A stretch of DNA of 64,000 nt from assembly GCF_002251385.1 (NCBI RefSeq), contig NZ_NPJJ01000028.1:1-64000 (forward strand), written 5' to 3'. This document shows, piece by piece, positions 25,069 to 34,355 of this stretch. The notes beneath the pieces are model-generated. The model did no database searches and had not been told where the DNA came from. It saw only the letters and a list, made by a program, of their open reading frames with translations. How positions within the stretch are numbered: position 1 is the stretch's first letter; every line of letters starts with the position of its first letter. Origin of the DNA: Prevotella sp. P5-108. Lineage in GTDB: Bacteria > Bacteroidota > Bacteroidia > Bacteroidales > Bacteroidaceae. The translations under genes and the position numbers were made by a program.

Positions 25069-27102
25069 ATGGAAAGAAACATACCACGTGCCGCCATTCA
25101 TGTAGGCACAGACAAGAAATCGTTCTCGTCCCAAGTGGGTAACGAGGCGGAACGCAGAGGTTGGGACGAGAAGCGTTACCAACTAAAAAACGCGGACATA
25201 GACAAGAACAACCATTATAACTACTCACGCAAGAGACTCAACTTTGAGATAGTCAAGGATGGAAAGATAGTGCCTCTTGGTTCCCAGTCGGTGCCGTTGC
25301 ATGAACGCTTGCAGCACAGACTTGATGAACTTGGCTTCAAGCCGTATATGGATGCCAAGCGTCCCGACCAAGTTTCAAGGAACAGTCCGAACTGCACTGT
25401 CGGCATCATCTTCAGTGGTGACCATGATGTGCTTAACAGGCTTGCCTTTGGTGAACAGAAACTCAACACGTCAGATCCAAATGCTGACCACAGCAATGTG
25501 ACATTACAAAAAGGCATCTATGACTGGGCATTGGACACCTACCGCTTTGCATGTGAGAAATGGGGAGAAGAGAATGTCATCGGCTTTGATGTGCATTGTG
25601 ACGAGACAAGCATCCATGCCCATGTGCAGACCGTGCCTGTAGAACAAGTAAAGAAACGTGGGCGCATCGGAAGCAAGTACATTCACAAGGATAATCCAGA
25701 AAAGGTTCTCTCTACAAAGGAATGGAGAGCACTTCCAAAAGAAGAACGTGACAACTACACAAAATCGGAAGTTGCAAAGGGTGTTGTTGAAAGGGTCTCT
25801 TATGCCAAAGTGTGGGGAGAACGAGCAAAGGATAAGTCACAGTACTTATCACAACTTCATACCGACTATTACAACAAGGTCGGTCATAAGTATGGCTTGG
25901 CAAGAGGTTTCTCCTATGATGAACTTTCAGAGGAAGAGAAACGGGGACGCAAGCATAAGAACAAGGTGGTACTTGAAGCGGAACGTCAGGCAAAAGTCGC
26001 TCTTGACAAGGTGGAAAAATACGCTGTTCTTGCCACTATTGACAAGCAAGATCTCACCTTCCCTCTTCTCAATATCAAGACACCTGTTCAAGAGGCAATG
26101 GATGCCGTAAAGAAAGAACTTGCCATCCCTATTCCTACTCTTATCGGACAAAAGGCATGGCGTGAGGAGCGTGTAAACAACATCAACGCAGCTATCAAAG
26201 CTCTTGTCGTAGCCATCAATGCAGAACGTGACAAACAGAATGAAGGTGTACGCAAGTCTGTCAACAAGACATACACTTACTATATGCAGAATCTCAATAA
26301 GCAGATAGAGGAGAACAAGTCACTTCGTGCCGAGAATGATGCGCTAAAGGCAGAAAACAACAAAGTCAAACAACGCATCTCTCAACTTGACGAGAAGGCT
26401 GTGGAGCGAGTGACTACTCAACTTGTCTATGCGAAGGAAGAACTCGCCAGTGCCAAAAGTTATAATACCACACTTATGGAAATGTACAATGATTTGAAGG
26501 CTCGTTGGAATGCCATTTGGCAAGAGCCAGAAATGACTGATGCATGGAGACGAGTGGAAGCACGAAAGGAGGAAGGTGCAAAAGAAAAGGCTCGGCAAGA
26601 AGCCGAAGCTAAACGTGAAAGCATGGCTCGGCAAAATAGATACATAGGAGTGCTTGACAAGTTCATCCATGAGGGACATGAAGCTCTATCTTCCTTTGCC
26701 AAGACAGATAGAGTCAACTTCAACGAGAAAGAATCGGCTTCCATATACTATGGCATTATGGCATCTGCTGTAAAGCATAATATTGGATTGGACTCTAAAG
26801 CCTGTATAGAATCGGCAACAAAAAGGTTCTTGTCTGATATGTCTTGGCATGGTTTTACAGACTTCAAGCAGGAATGTGTCACCAGTTGGACAAAACTCTT
26901 CGCCACAAATGAAGTTCAATTCACAGACAAAGCTATTGACAACTTCCTCGCTTTTGTTGACCACATGTCATGCAGTGCAGACACATACGTTTCGCTTGGT
27001 GGCTCCAATGGTTGTGCCGACCAACTGACGAATTGGGATGGAACACAGAAGATAGGATTGGGAGCAATTAATAATAAGCCCTATCGTTCATCACGAAGAT
27101 AA
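25069..27102 (+). CDS. MobV-family relaxase
   Basis: A 677-residue relaxase of the Pre/Mob (MobV) family, which nicks the element at its transfer origin for mobilization. The N-terminal 230 residues carry the catalytic fold, with FDVHCDETSIHAHVQTVPV giving the HxDE and HxH metal-binding signatures (about 182-200), and an upstream NHYNYSRKRLNFE segment typical of motif I. Residues about 300-520 are long coiled coil. The last 150 residues are a helical domain of unknown role. It points to transfer by a helper system, as no T4SS genes are present. Confidence 0.88.
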   Translation: MERNIPRAAIHVGTDKKSFSSQVGNEAERRGWDEKRYQLKNADIDKNNHYNYSRKRLNFEIVKDGKIVPLGSQSVPLHERLQHRLDELGFKPYMDAKRPDQVSRNSPNCTVGIIFSGDHDVLNRLAFGEQKLNTSDPNADHSNVTLQKGIYDWALDTYRFACEKWGEENVIGFDVHCDETSIHAHVQTVPVEQVKKRGRIGSKYIHKDNPEKVLSTKEWRALPKEERDNYTKSEVAKGVVERVSYAKVWGERAKDKSQYLSQLHTDYYNKVGHKYGLARGFSYDELSEEEKRGRKHKNKVVLEAERQAKVALDKVEKYAVLATIDKQDLTFPLLNIKTPVQEAMDAVKKELAIPIPTLIGQKAWREERVNNINAAIKALVVAINAERDKQNEGVRKSVNKTYTYYMQNLNKQIEENKSLRAENDALKAENNKVKQRISQLDEKAVERVTTQLVYAKEELASAKSYNTTLMEMYNDLKARWNAIWQEPEMTDAWRRVEARKEEGAKEKARQEAEAKRESMARQNRYIGVLDKFIHEGHEALSSFAKTDRVNFNEKESASIYYGIMASAVKHNIGLDSKACIESATKRFLSDMSWHGFTDFKQECVTSWTKLFATNEVQFTDKAIDNFLAFVDHMSCSADTYVSLGGSNGCADQLTNWDGTQKIGLGAINNKPYRSSRR

Positions 27103-27127
27103 GTATTGTATAAAAGGTTGTAAAAAT

Positions 27128-27165
27128 CAAGATGTGAGATTATCTAAAGCTTATCTCACATCTTG
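27128..27165 (-). terminator. Terminator of the efflux operon
   Basis: CAAGATGTGAGAT pairs perfectly with ATCTCACATCTTG. On the minus strand the stem is followed by ATTTTT, so it ends the convergent efflux operon. Confidence 0.8.
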
Positions 27166-27203
27166 ACTATAAAGGTATATTATTTCATTTGTGTTTCTTC
27201 CTT

Positions 27204-28379
27204 TTATTCTTCCCCATAGTCTGCCGTCATAGACGCTATGTAGAAGGCATTGGAAGTGACAACAGTTGCATTCTTGCTAATAGGAGCGACGAAATCTATT
27301 TGCGTATATCCCAATTCGCTTACACCTGCAACGACTTCCATCTGCTTGAATTGATATTTTACGTCATTGCCTTCTTTGTGTTTTTTTTCAAGCACGAACA
27401 CATATTGCTTGCCATTGGCATTTACAATAGCATCGTCAGGCAAGGCTGGCACATTTTGTTTGCCCATACTGATGATGCCTGTCACATACATGCCAGGAAT
27501 AAGTTCAGTGATGTTCTTTGTATCAATACCGACACGTACGGATATAGCCTTGGTGTCAGAATCCATCGAGCGATTAATTTCTCTTACTGTTCCCTTGAAA
27601 TGAATATTCGGGCTATTGGTGATGACGAAATCTACTTTCTGCCCTTTAGCAACTTGATTGATATTGCGCTCAAAAACATTCAAGTTGCAGAACACAGCGG
27701 CATTGTTGGCTACTTGCATCAATGATTGTGAACTTTCCGTATAGCTTCCACTCTTTATGCTTATCTTCGTCACGATGCCAGAAATTGGAGCAGAGATAGC
27801 TACCTGCCGTATGATTCTGTCTTGTTTCACAAGGTTGGTGTTAATGCCAATTTGACGGAGCTGGTTGTAAAGCCCTGTCTGGCGAGCCAGTGCCATCTCG
27901 TATGCTGCTGATGCCTGTTGCAAGGTCTTTTCCACTCCTGCCTTCTGTGAAGCCAATGTCTTTTGGCGTAGCAACTCCTGATGTGTTACATTGGTCTCTT
28001 TTACAGCAATGAGATAGTCTTTCTGCAATCCTACGATTTCGGTATTCTCTATGTGTGCAACCACTTGACCTGCTTTCACCAGCTGTCCTTCTGTTACATA
28101 AATTTTGCGGACAACACCTCCTACGAGAGAAGTCACGTCTGCCATATCCTGCGGGTTGAGCTGAAGTTCGCCATTGGCACGTATCACATTGTTGAGAGAG
28201 CGACTCTCAACCTTGCCGAGCGTAATGCCAACCGTCTTTATCTGTTCTTGAGTAAGTTCAATGGTTTCATAGCCTTGCTCCTCTACTTTGTTTTCCTTTA
28301 CTTCTTCCTGCTTGCCTTTTGTGCATGATGCAAGAAATATGCTGATGACAGCAATGATGATGATATTAAATGTTTTCAT
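27204..28379 (-). CDS. RND efflux adaptor lipoprotein (CusB/CzcB type)
   Basis: A 391-residue periplasmic adaptor. The signal ends in the lipobox LASC (Cys19). A barrel-sandwich/lipoyl half (GVVRKIYVTEGQLVKAGQVV), an alpha-hairpin with Gln/Ala-rich helices, and the second lipoyl half (ISAPISGIVTKISIKSGSYT) follow in the standard order. It links the inner-membrane pump to the outer-membrane channel. Its start overlaps the stop of the outer-membrane gene by four bases. It is the last gene of the operon, before a strong terminator. Confidence 0.92.
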   Translation of the reverse strand: MKTFNIIIIAVISIFLASCTKGKQEEVKENKVEEQGYETIELTQEQIKTVGITLGKVESRSLNNVIRANGELQLNPQDMADVTSLVGGVVRKIYVTEGQLVKAGQVVAHIENTEIVGLQKDYLIAVKETNVTHQELLRQKTLASQKAGVEKTLQQASAAYEMALARQTGLYNQLRQIGINTNLVKQDRIIRQVAISAPISGIVTKISIKSGSYTESSQSLMQVANNAAVFCNLNVFERNINQVAKGQKVDFVITNSPNIHFKGTVREINRSMDSDTKAISVRVGIDTKNITELIPGMYVTGIISMGKQNVPALPDDAIVNANGKQYVFVLEKKHKEGNDVKYQFKQMEVVAGVSELGYTQIDFVAPISKNATVVTSNAFYIASMTADYGEE

Positions 28380-29617
28380 TGTTTATTTCCGTTGAGATAA
28401 TTGATATTGATGATAGCTTGATTATAGTCGTTGACAGCATCTATGTAACGAAGTTGTACATCAAGAGCCGAAGTTTGGTTTTGTATGTATTCCACATACC
28501 CCATTTCTCCGTTCTCGTAGTTTATCTGAGATAGTTTCGCCATGAGTGCTGCCTCGGCGTTGCCTTGTCTTTCGTAATAATCAAGAACTTGTTTTGCTCT
28601 CATATACTCATTTGTGGCATCACGCATAAGCGTTTTCTGCTGCTGTTCTGCCAATGCACGCTCATTCTGCACCAACTCCACATCACGTTTGGCAGCCTTG
28701 ACTTTTGACCGATTGCTTTTCCAAAACAGGGGTATGCCGATGCCTACCTCAAATCCCATGAAGTTACCTTTGGAAAACCTACTTCTGTCAACATTGTAAG
28801 GATTGAATCCTTTGATGACAGCCTGTGTTGTAAAGCCGAGAGTGAAGCTTGGCATATACCCCTGCTTGGCAAGCGAAACACTACGTTCATTGCTTATGAG
28901 GCGTGCTTGCATGTTTCGTCCAAGTGGCGTGTCTGAGAAATTAGTTTCCCCAAGATTCGCGTCATGTAGTTTTGCCAACCCCTCGTTTTGAGGAGTGAAG
29001 TCAGTATTGGTATTGATGAGCTGTTTCAACTGCAATAAATATTTCTTGCAGTCATTCTCTGCTCTTTGCAAACTTATCCGATTTTCATTCAGCAATCGTT
29101 GTGCATTCATCTGTTCCAACTGGTTAGCCTCCCCCGATTTGTACTTAGCCGATGCCAGTTGCAGAAAGTGCTGATATACGCTGTCTTGCTTTTGCAACAC
29201 GAGCAAAGTGCTATGTGCATGAAGCCACGAGTAATATGCAGATGTTACATCTCTTACCAACTGGTTGCCTACTATTGCCACCTGACTTTGCGCAACGGCA
29301 GTCTCAGCTTTCAAGAACTTGTTTCGGGCGTTATACACCGTAGGAAAATCAAAGGTCTGGCTTATCAAAATGCCATTGTCTGGACTTCCGCCAGATGTCG
29401 GATCTTGGCTGAGCGTTATAGAGGTCTTTTCAATATCAAATGTTGTACCCTGCAAGTCTTTAGCTTTTCCAACTGCAATTTGCCCATTTCTCATATATAG
29501 GCTGTTGTCAAGAGCGAGGTCTATGCATTGTTGCAAAGACCAACTCTCATTTTGTGCGTACATGGAGGCGAATGCCATAGACAGTACGCCTAATATAAAC
29601 AATCTTATTCTTGTCAT
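28376..29617 (-). CDS. TolC-type outer membrane efflux protein
   Basis: A 413-residue outer-membrane factor with a signal peptide (to about residue 21, MYAQ) and two long helical repeats typical of TolC/CusC. Segments SWSLQQCIDLALDNSL and LQQCIDLA-like second copies mark the repeat starts. It forms the channel of the tripartite pump. The start overlaps the pump gene stop by four bases (ATGA), giving translational coupling pump-channel-adaptor. Confidence 0.9.
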   Translation of the reverse strand: MTRIRLFILGVLSMAFASMYAQNESWSLQQCIDLALDNSLYMRNGQIAVGKAKDLQGTTFDIEKTSITLSQDPTSGGSPDNGILISQTFDFPTVYNARNKFLKAETAVAQSQVAIVGNQLVRDVTSAYYSWLHAHSTLLVLQKQDSVYQHFLQLASAKYKSGEANQLEQMNAQRLLNENRISLQRAENDCKKYLLQLKQLINTNTDFTPQNEGLAKLHDANLGETNFSDTPLGRNMQARLISNERSVSLAKQGYMPSFTLGFTTQAVIKGFNPYNVDRSRFSKGNFMGFEVGIGIPLFWKSNRSKVKAAKRDVELVQNERALAEQQQKTLMRDATNEYMRAKQVLDYYERQGNAEAALMAKLSQINYENGEMGYVEYIQNQTSALDVQLRYIDAVNDYNQAIININYLNGNKQ

Positions 29618-32600
29618 ACGTTTGTTTCTTTTTTCTTGGTGAATGTCTTATAAATAGATGGCAAGACAACAAGTGTCAATATCGTGGCTGTTACCAATCC
29701 GCCGATGACCACAGTAGCCAACGGTCGTTGAACCTCAGCACCGTCACCAGTTGACAAGGCCATAGGCATAAAACCTAAGGAAGCTACCAATGCGGTCATG
29801 ATGACAGGACGAAGACGGAGCATACAACCATCTATCACTCGTTTTTTTACATCCGTCACGCCTTCTTTCTCAAAAGTATTGAACTGTCCTATCAGTACAA
29901 TACCGTTCAGTACAGCCACACCAAAGAGGGCAATGAAACCTACACCTGCGGAAATGCTGAAAGGCATACCTCGCAGGCATAAAGCCCACACACCACCAAT
30001 GGCAGAGAGAGGAATGGCTGAGAATACGAACAAGGTTTCCCTGATATTCTTCAACGTAGCATACAGCAAACCCAAAATGACGAGCAATGCCAAAGGAACT
30101 GCCAGCATCAAACGACCGGTTGCCTCTTGAAGATTTTGGAATTGACCGCCATAAGTGTAATAATAACCTGCTGGCAATTTTAGTTCCTTGTCTAAAACCT
30201 CCTGAATTTCATCTACTGTGGTCTGTATGTCTCGTCCTCTTACATTGAAACCGACAAATATCCTTCGCTGTCCATCCTCATGTGTAACCTGTGCAGGTGC
30301 ATCAGTCAATGTAATCTGTGCTACTTGCTGGAGAGGAATTGTTCCACCATCGGGCAGAGGAAGGTACAGACTTTCTATAGCTTTTATATCATTACGTAAG
30401 TCCTTGTCCATACGCACCACCAAGTCGAATCGCTTGTCGCCCTCAAACACATATCCCGAGCGGCTTCCTGCAAAAGCAGTTTCAAGCACCTTGTTGGCAG
30501 TTCTTATCGAAATGCCATATTTAGCCAGCTGATCTCGGTTGTACTTTACTTGAATCTGTGGCAAACCTTGTACTTTCTCGACAAATGGGTCAGACACCCC
30601 GTCAACACGCTTGATAAGAGATGCCACTCGCTTTGCGGATGCTTGCAGAGCATCAAGGTCGTTGCCGTATATCTTGATGGCGACATCCTGCTTAATACCT
30701 GTAATCAGTTCGTTGTTTCGCATTTGGATTGGCTGTGTCAATTCGGCTTCCATTCCAGGAATAGCTCCCAAGGCTTCTTCCATCTTTTCCATGAGTTCGT
30801 CCTTTGTCTTGGCAGATGTCCATTCTGCTTTCGGATAGAGGGCTATAAGCATGTCTGCTCGTTCTATAGGCATTGGGTCGGTTGGAATCTCTGAACTACC
30901 GATGCGAGTTACCACCTGCTTCACCTCCGGGAACTTAGACTTCAATATCTTTTCTGCCTGAGTGCAGGTCTTCACCATCTGAGAGAGTGATGTACCTTGT
31001 GCCATGCTGATTTCGGCTGCAAAGTCACCTTCTTCAAGATTCGGGATAAACTCACCGCCCAAACGAGTGAAAGCGAAAAGGCTGATGCCGAACAGCAGCA
31101 CCATGGAAGCTATGAGCACCTTGCTATGTTGCAGACTTTTGGTGATGATAGGCTTATACCAACTCTGTAACTTGTTTATCAGACGGTCTGACAAATTAGT
31201 CTTATGTACACTTTCCTTGCTAAGAAACAGAGCACTTGCCATTGGTACGTAGGTAAGCGAAAGGATAAACGCTCCAAGGATGGCGAAGAAAATGGTAAGT
31301 GCCATCGGACGGAACATCTTTCCTTCTATACCAGCCAATGTAAGCAATGGCAGATATACCGTCATGATAATGATTTCGCCAAAGGCTGCACTCTTACGAA
31401 TCTTGGAAGCGGAATGATATATCTCCTTGTCCATCTGCTCTTGTGTTAAGCGCAAGCCATGGTATTTGTCACGACTGATACCTATATGGTGGCATACGGC
31501 TTCTACGATAATCACTGCGCCATCCACGATCAAGCCAAAATCAATGGCTCCCAAACTCATGAGGTTTCCGCTGACACCAAACAACCGCATCATACCAAAA
31601 GCAAACAGCATAGCGAGCGGAATGACGGATGCCACCACCAATCCTGCCCTATAATTACCCAAGAACAGAACGAGTATGAACACAACAATGAGGCCACCCT
31701 CGATAAGGTTGCGGGTGATGGTTCCAGTAACACGGTCTACCAACTGAGTGCGGTCTATGAATGGTTCTATGACTACACCCTCTGGCAGACTCTTCTGAAT
31801 CTGCGCAATACGCTCTTTTACGTTCTTAATAACTTGCTGGAAATTCTCACCTTTCAGCATCAGTGAGATACCTGCCACCACTTCACCCTCGCCATTGCGT
31901 GTAACTGCACCATAACGTGTGGCATAACCATATTGTACTTTTGCAATGTCACGTATCAAGATAGGCGTGCCATTGACTGTCTTGACAGGGATACGCTCTA
32001 TGTCTTCGAGTGTTGAAACAAGTCCCAAGCCTCTGATAAAATACTGGTTACTATTTTTCTCTATGTAGCTTCCGCCTGTGTTCTCGTTGCCTGCTTCAAG
32101 GGCATCGTAAACTTCTGTAACTGTAAGACCAACAGCATTGAGACGGTCGGCATCCACAGCCACTTCATACTGCTTCACATATCCACCCCAGCCGCTGACT
32201 TCTGCAACGCCAGGTGTTCCTGACAATTGCTTGCGGACTATCCAATCTTGGATGGTACGTAAATCTGACAAACTGTATTTGTCCTCATATCCCTTCTTTG
32301 CACGAATGGTATAATGGAATATTTCTCCCAAACCAGTAGTGACAGGAGCCATACCTATGGTTGCCTTACCTTGTGGTATGACTTCCTCTGCCTCCTTTAG
32401 TTGTTGGCTTACCTGCTGCCGAGCCCAATATACATCTGCATCGTCATCAAAAACCAATGTAATGACAGACAAGCCGCTGCTACTGATGCTTCTGCGTTCT
32501 TCCACACGTGGAATGTTGGCCAAAGCCATTTCTACTGGAGTGGTTATAAACTGCTCTACCTCTTGCGCTCCCAATGATGGAGCTTGGGTTATCACCTGTA

Positions 32601-32739
32601 CTTGATTATTTGTAATATCAGGTGTAGAGTCAAAAGGCAACTGCGACAACGACCATGTGCCCCATATAATGAGCACCAAGGTCAACATACCTATAGTTAC
32701 CTTGTTCTTGATTGATAATTGAATTATTTTTTGAAACAT
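29614..32739 (-). CDS. Heavy-metal RND efflux pump (CusA/CzcA family)
   Basis: A 1041-residue inner-membrane transporter. The N-terminus (LTLVLIIWGTWSLSQLPFDS) and the repeated twelve-TM/two-loop layout are those of RND pumps. GAIDFGLIVDGAVIIVEAVC holds the D-x-x-x-D and E residues in TM4 that mark the heavy-metal (HME) subfamily, which exports Cu/Ag or Zn/Co/Cd by proton exchange. The metal cannot be fixed from sequence here. It is first of three overlapping pump genes and follows the PAP2 gene by 16 bases. Confidence 0.92.
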   Translation of the reverse strand: MFQKIIQLSIKNKVTIGMLTLVLIIWGTWSLSQLPFDSTPDITNNQVQVITQAPSLGAQEVEQFITTPVEMALANIPRVEERRSISSSGLSVITLVFDDDADVYWARQQVSQQLKEAEEVIPQGKATIGMAPVTTGLGEIFHYTIRAKKGYEDKYSLSDLRTIQDWIVRKQLSGTPGVAEVSGWGGYVKQYEVAVDADRLNAVGLTVTEVYDALEAGNENTGGSYIEKNSNQYFIRGLGLVSTLEDIERIPVKTVNGTPILIRDIAKVQYGYATRYGAVTRNGEGEVVAGISLMLKGENFQQVIKNVKERIAQIQKSLPEGVVIEPFIDRTQLVDRVTGTITRNLIEGGLIVVFILVLFLGNYRAGLVVASVIPLAMLFAFGMMRLFGVSGNLMSLGAIDFGLIVDGAVIIVEAVCHHIGISRDKYHGLRLTQEQMDKEIYHSASKIRKSAAFGEIIIMTVYLPLLTLAGIEGKMFRPMALTIFFAILGAFILSLTYVPMASALFLSKESVHKTNLSDRLINKLQSWYKPIITKSLQHSKVLIASMVLLFGISLFAFTRLGGEFIPNLEEGDFAAEISMAQGTSLSQMVKTCTQAEKILKSKFPEVKQVVTRIGSSEIPTDPMPIERADMLIALYPKAEWTSAKTKDELMEKMEEALGAIPGMEAELTQPIQMRNNELITGIKQDVAIKIYGNDLDALQASAKRVASLIKRVDGVSDPFVEKVQGLPQIQVKYNRDQLAKYGISIRTANKVLETAFAGSRSGYVFEGDKRFDLVVRMDKDLRNDIKAIESLYLPLPDGGTIPLQQVAQITLTDAPAQVTHEDGQRRIFVGFNVRGRDIQTTVDEIQEVLDKELKLPAGYYYTYGGQFQNLQEATGRLMLAVPLALLVILGLLYATLKNIRETLFVFSAIPLSAIGGVWALCLRGMPFSISAGVGFIALFGVAVLNGIVLIGQFNTFEKEGVTDVKKRVIDGCMLRLRPVIMTALVASLGFMPMALSTGDGAEVQRPLATVVIGGLVTATILTLVVLPSIYKTFTKKKETNV

Positions 32740-32755
32740 TTCTTTATCGTTCTAA

Positions 32756-33526
32756 TTATAATTGTATAGTTAGTGCTAGTCCTCCTTGTTGTCCGTTATA
32801 ATATGGATAGACAGTGTTTGTTCGCTTGGACTGTTTGTTGTGCATCTTGCGTGAAATCGGCTCATATAACTTGTATGCCAATTTCGTACACAGAATACCC
32901 AATCCTGCTCCAAATGCCACGTCTCCTATCCAATGCTTGTTGTTATACACACGCAATGCTCCTGTACTTGCAGCTATGACATAACCACCTATACCTATCC
33001 ACGGTGAAGTGTCCTTGTATTCTTGCCACAAGAGTTCTGCCCCCATGAAGGCAACTGTTGTATGCCCAGATGGAAAAGAATTGCGACGTGAGCCATTAGG
33101 ACGCATCTCTCTTACTGTGTATTTCAAGCCATTTACGGATATAGCCGTCAGCAAACTTGACAACCCCAACAGCATCGTTTGTTCTTTTAGGTTATGACAA
33201 CTTTTTACTCCGCACAGATTTAATGCCAATACGCTTACAGCTGGCACATACTGTGTATAGTCATCAATCCCTATGGCTATTGGCTTGTGGGTTATAACCT
33301 CATGTCCGATAGCATAGTTCAGCATCCTGCCTTTATTCATAACAATAGCCTCTGCCGTTCCATACGACATAAGTGACATTGGTATAATATAAGGCACGAC
33401 ACTTGACCTCTTCATAGAAGTCATGTCTGTGCTATCTTGTGTGAATGTCAAGCTGTCTTTGCTTTGTGCATACGACAAAAGAGGAAAAGCCAGTGCGCCA
33501 AGCGCCAGAATTTCCTTAATTGACAT
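32756..33526 (-). CDS. PAP2-family membrane phosphatase
   Basis: A 256-residue protein with a signal-like N-terminus (to SYAQ) and several hydrophobic segments. It carries all three PAP2 signatures: KYTVREMRP (KxxxxxxRP), FPSGHTT (PSGH), and RVYNNKHWIGD (the RxxxxxHxxxD block). Members dephosphorylate lipid phosphates or related substrates at the outer face of the inner membrane. Its place 16 bases upstream of the HME-RND genes makes it part of the metal-resistance operon, an arrangement I recall in other Bacteroidetes. Its role there is unclear. Confidence 0.85.
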   Translation of the reverse strand: MSIKEILALGALAFPLLSYAQSKDSLTFTQDSTDMTSMKRSSVVPYIIPMSLMSYGTAEAIVMNKGRMLNYAIGHEVITHKPIAIGIDDYTQYVPAVSVLALNLCGVKSCHNLKEQTMLLGLSSLLTAISVNGLKYTVREMRPNGSRRNSFPSGHTTVAFMGAELLWQEYKDTSPWIGIGGYVIAASTGALRVYNNKHWIGDVAFGAGLGILCTKLAYKLYEPISRKMHNKQSKRTNTVYPYYNGQQGGLALTIQL

Positions 33527-33664
33527 TTTGCAATAACTAATGCCTGTGCTCCAAACACTGAAGCACTTGCAAGTTCATAATAAAAATGATTGATTTGTAA
33601 CTATACCTTCCATATGAATAGGTATAGTCGCTGTACGTTGCCCCCCTTAAAAGAAACAACGCTA

Positions 33665-34057
33665 TTAGAAACGATAAAAAGGAGGTGCCCTAAGTCCATT
33701 TATCCGCAATAGTTCCGCCTTTATAATAATAGGTATGCGAGTGTCAAACACCGTCTTAGTTGGTTCTGACACCCATCCCATAATACGAGATAAAGCCCAT
33801 ACTATTGCATGATATAAATAATGTATGTTACTTGTATGTAAAGTCTTTACTGACACAACATCCCAACTGCCTTGTTCGAAGCACTTTGTTCCATCGTCCT
33901 TATGTGACGTATGTTTGTCATTGTCAGCGTTGTCGCTATTGCAATGCTCCACAACGGTACATACCGCACTTTCGTGATGATGGTGCGGTATAAACGACAA
34001 TGCCAACAAAACAATTGTTGTCAAAGCCAAAATAGTTATGTAGAGCTTCTGCTTCAT
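33665..34057 (-). CDS. Small His-rich secreted protein (DUF6769-like)
   Basis: A 130-residue protein with a hydrophobic N-terminus (LYITILALTTIVLLAL) directly followed by PHHHHE and a Cys/His/Asp-rich stretch with CTVVEHC. This suggests an exported metal-binding protein. It resembles what I remember as DUF6769, found with CusABC-type genes in Bacteroidetes. The C-terminal half has no known motif. It is the first gene after the palindromic operator and 138 bases upstream of the PAP2 gene, so it is probably the metal-induced leader gene of the operon. Confidence 0.6.
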   Translation of the reverse strand: MKQKLYITILALTTIVLLALSFIPHHHHESAVCTVVEHCNSDNADNDKHTSHKDDGTKCFEQGSWDVVSVKTLHTSNIHYLYHAIVWALSRIMGWVSEPTKTVFDTRIPIIIKAELLRINGLRAPPFYRF

Positions 34058-34076
34058 TATATTTTCAATTTGGCTG

Positions 34077-34084
34077 CAAAGATA
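34077..34084 (-). promoter_or_regulatory. -7 box of the metal-resistance operon
   Basis: The minus strand reads TATCTTTG, matching TAnnTTTG, 20 bases before the start codon of the His-rich protein gene. Confidence 0.6.
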
Positions 34085-34091
34085 GCAAATA

Positions 34092-34116
34092 AACTTTGCA
34101 ACTCGGTTGCAAAGTT
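34092..34116. promoter_or_regulatory. 25-bp palindromic operator
   Basis: AACTTTGCAAC and GTTGCAAAGTT are perfect inverted repeats around TCG, placed just upstream of the -7 box of the metal operon. The dyad resembles Fur-family sites (TTGCAA arms). No metalloregulator gene is seen in the element, so a host regulator probably acts here. Confidence 0.65.
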
Positions 34117-34240
34117 ATATGTATACCATTTTTTAGATGCGTGAACCATAGTAAAATCTGTATGACTCCTTTGCTTTTCATACTGCGGTTTCAGTAGAAA
34201 CACCTCATCCTATCCCTTTTCATTGGTTTTTGGTGTAACT

Positions 34241-34355
34241 AAAAGTTAAATACGTTAAATATTACCTTTTCGTATCTAAACAGAATCCACATAGCCACTT
34301 TTCTACCGTTTAGAGCCTATAATACTGATAATCAACTAATAATAGATACTCCTGG
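34241..34355. repeat. Right end of element 1
   Basis: AAAAGTTAAA, CGTTAAAT, CACTTTTCTACCG, TTTAGAG and ATACTC occur in the same order and at the same distances as at 51051-51166. TTTAGAGCCT also occurs at the left end (18179-18188). This marks the terminus where the LRR frame resumes with TGC. Confidence 0.75.

Larger units (their letters stand above)
18177..34355. mobile_element. Integrative mobilizable element 1, about 16.2 kb
   Basis: The left end begins TATTTAGAG right after codon TG in the LRR of the kinase gene. The right end finishes with ATACTC and four bases before TGC, where the LRR frame resumes. Both ends match those of element 2. It carries an integrase, excisionase-like regulators, DUF3987, a Zn/Toprim protein, a MobV relaxase and a metal-efflux operon. 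There is no conjugation machinery, so transfer would need a helper element. Exact end bases are uncertain by one to three positions. Confidence 0.85.

Noticed and set aside
18177..34355. Element 1 as a conjugative transposon
   Set aside because: A relaxase is present but no Tra/T4SS or coupling-protein gene is visible; it is better called mobilizable.
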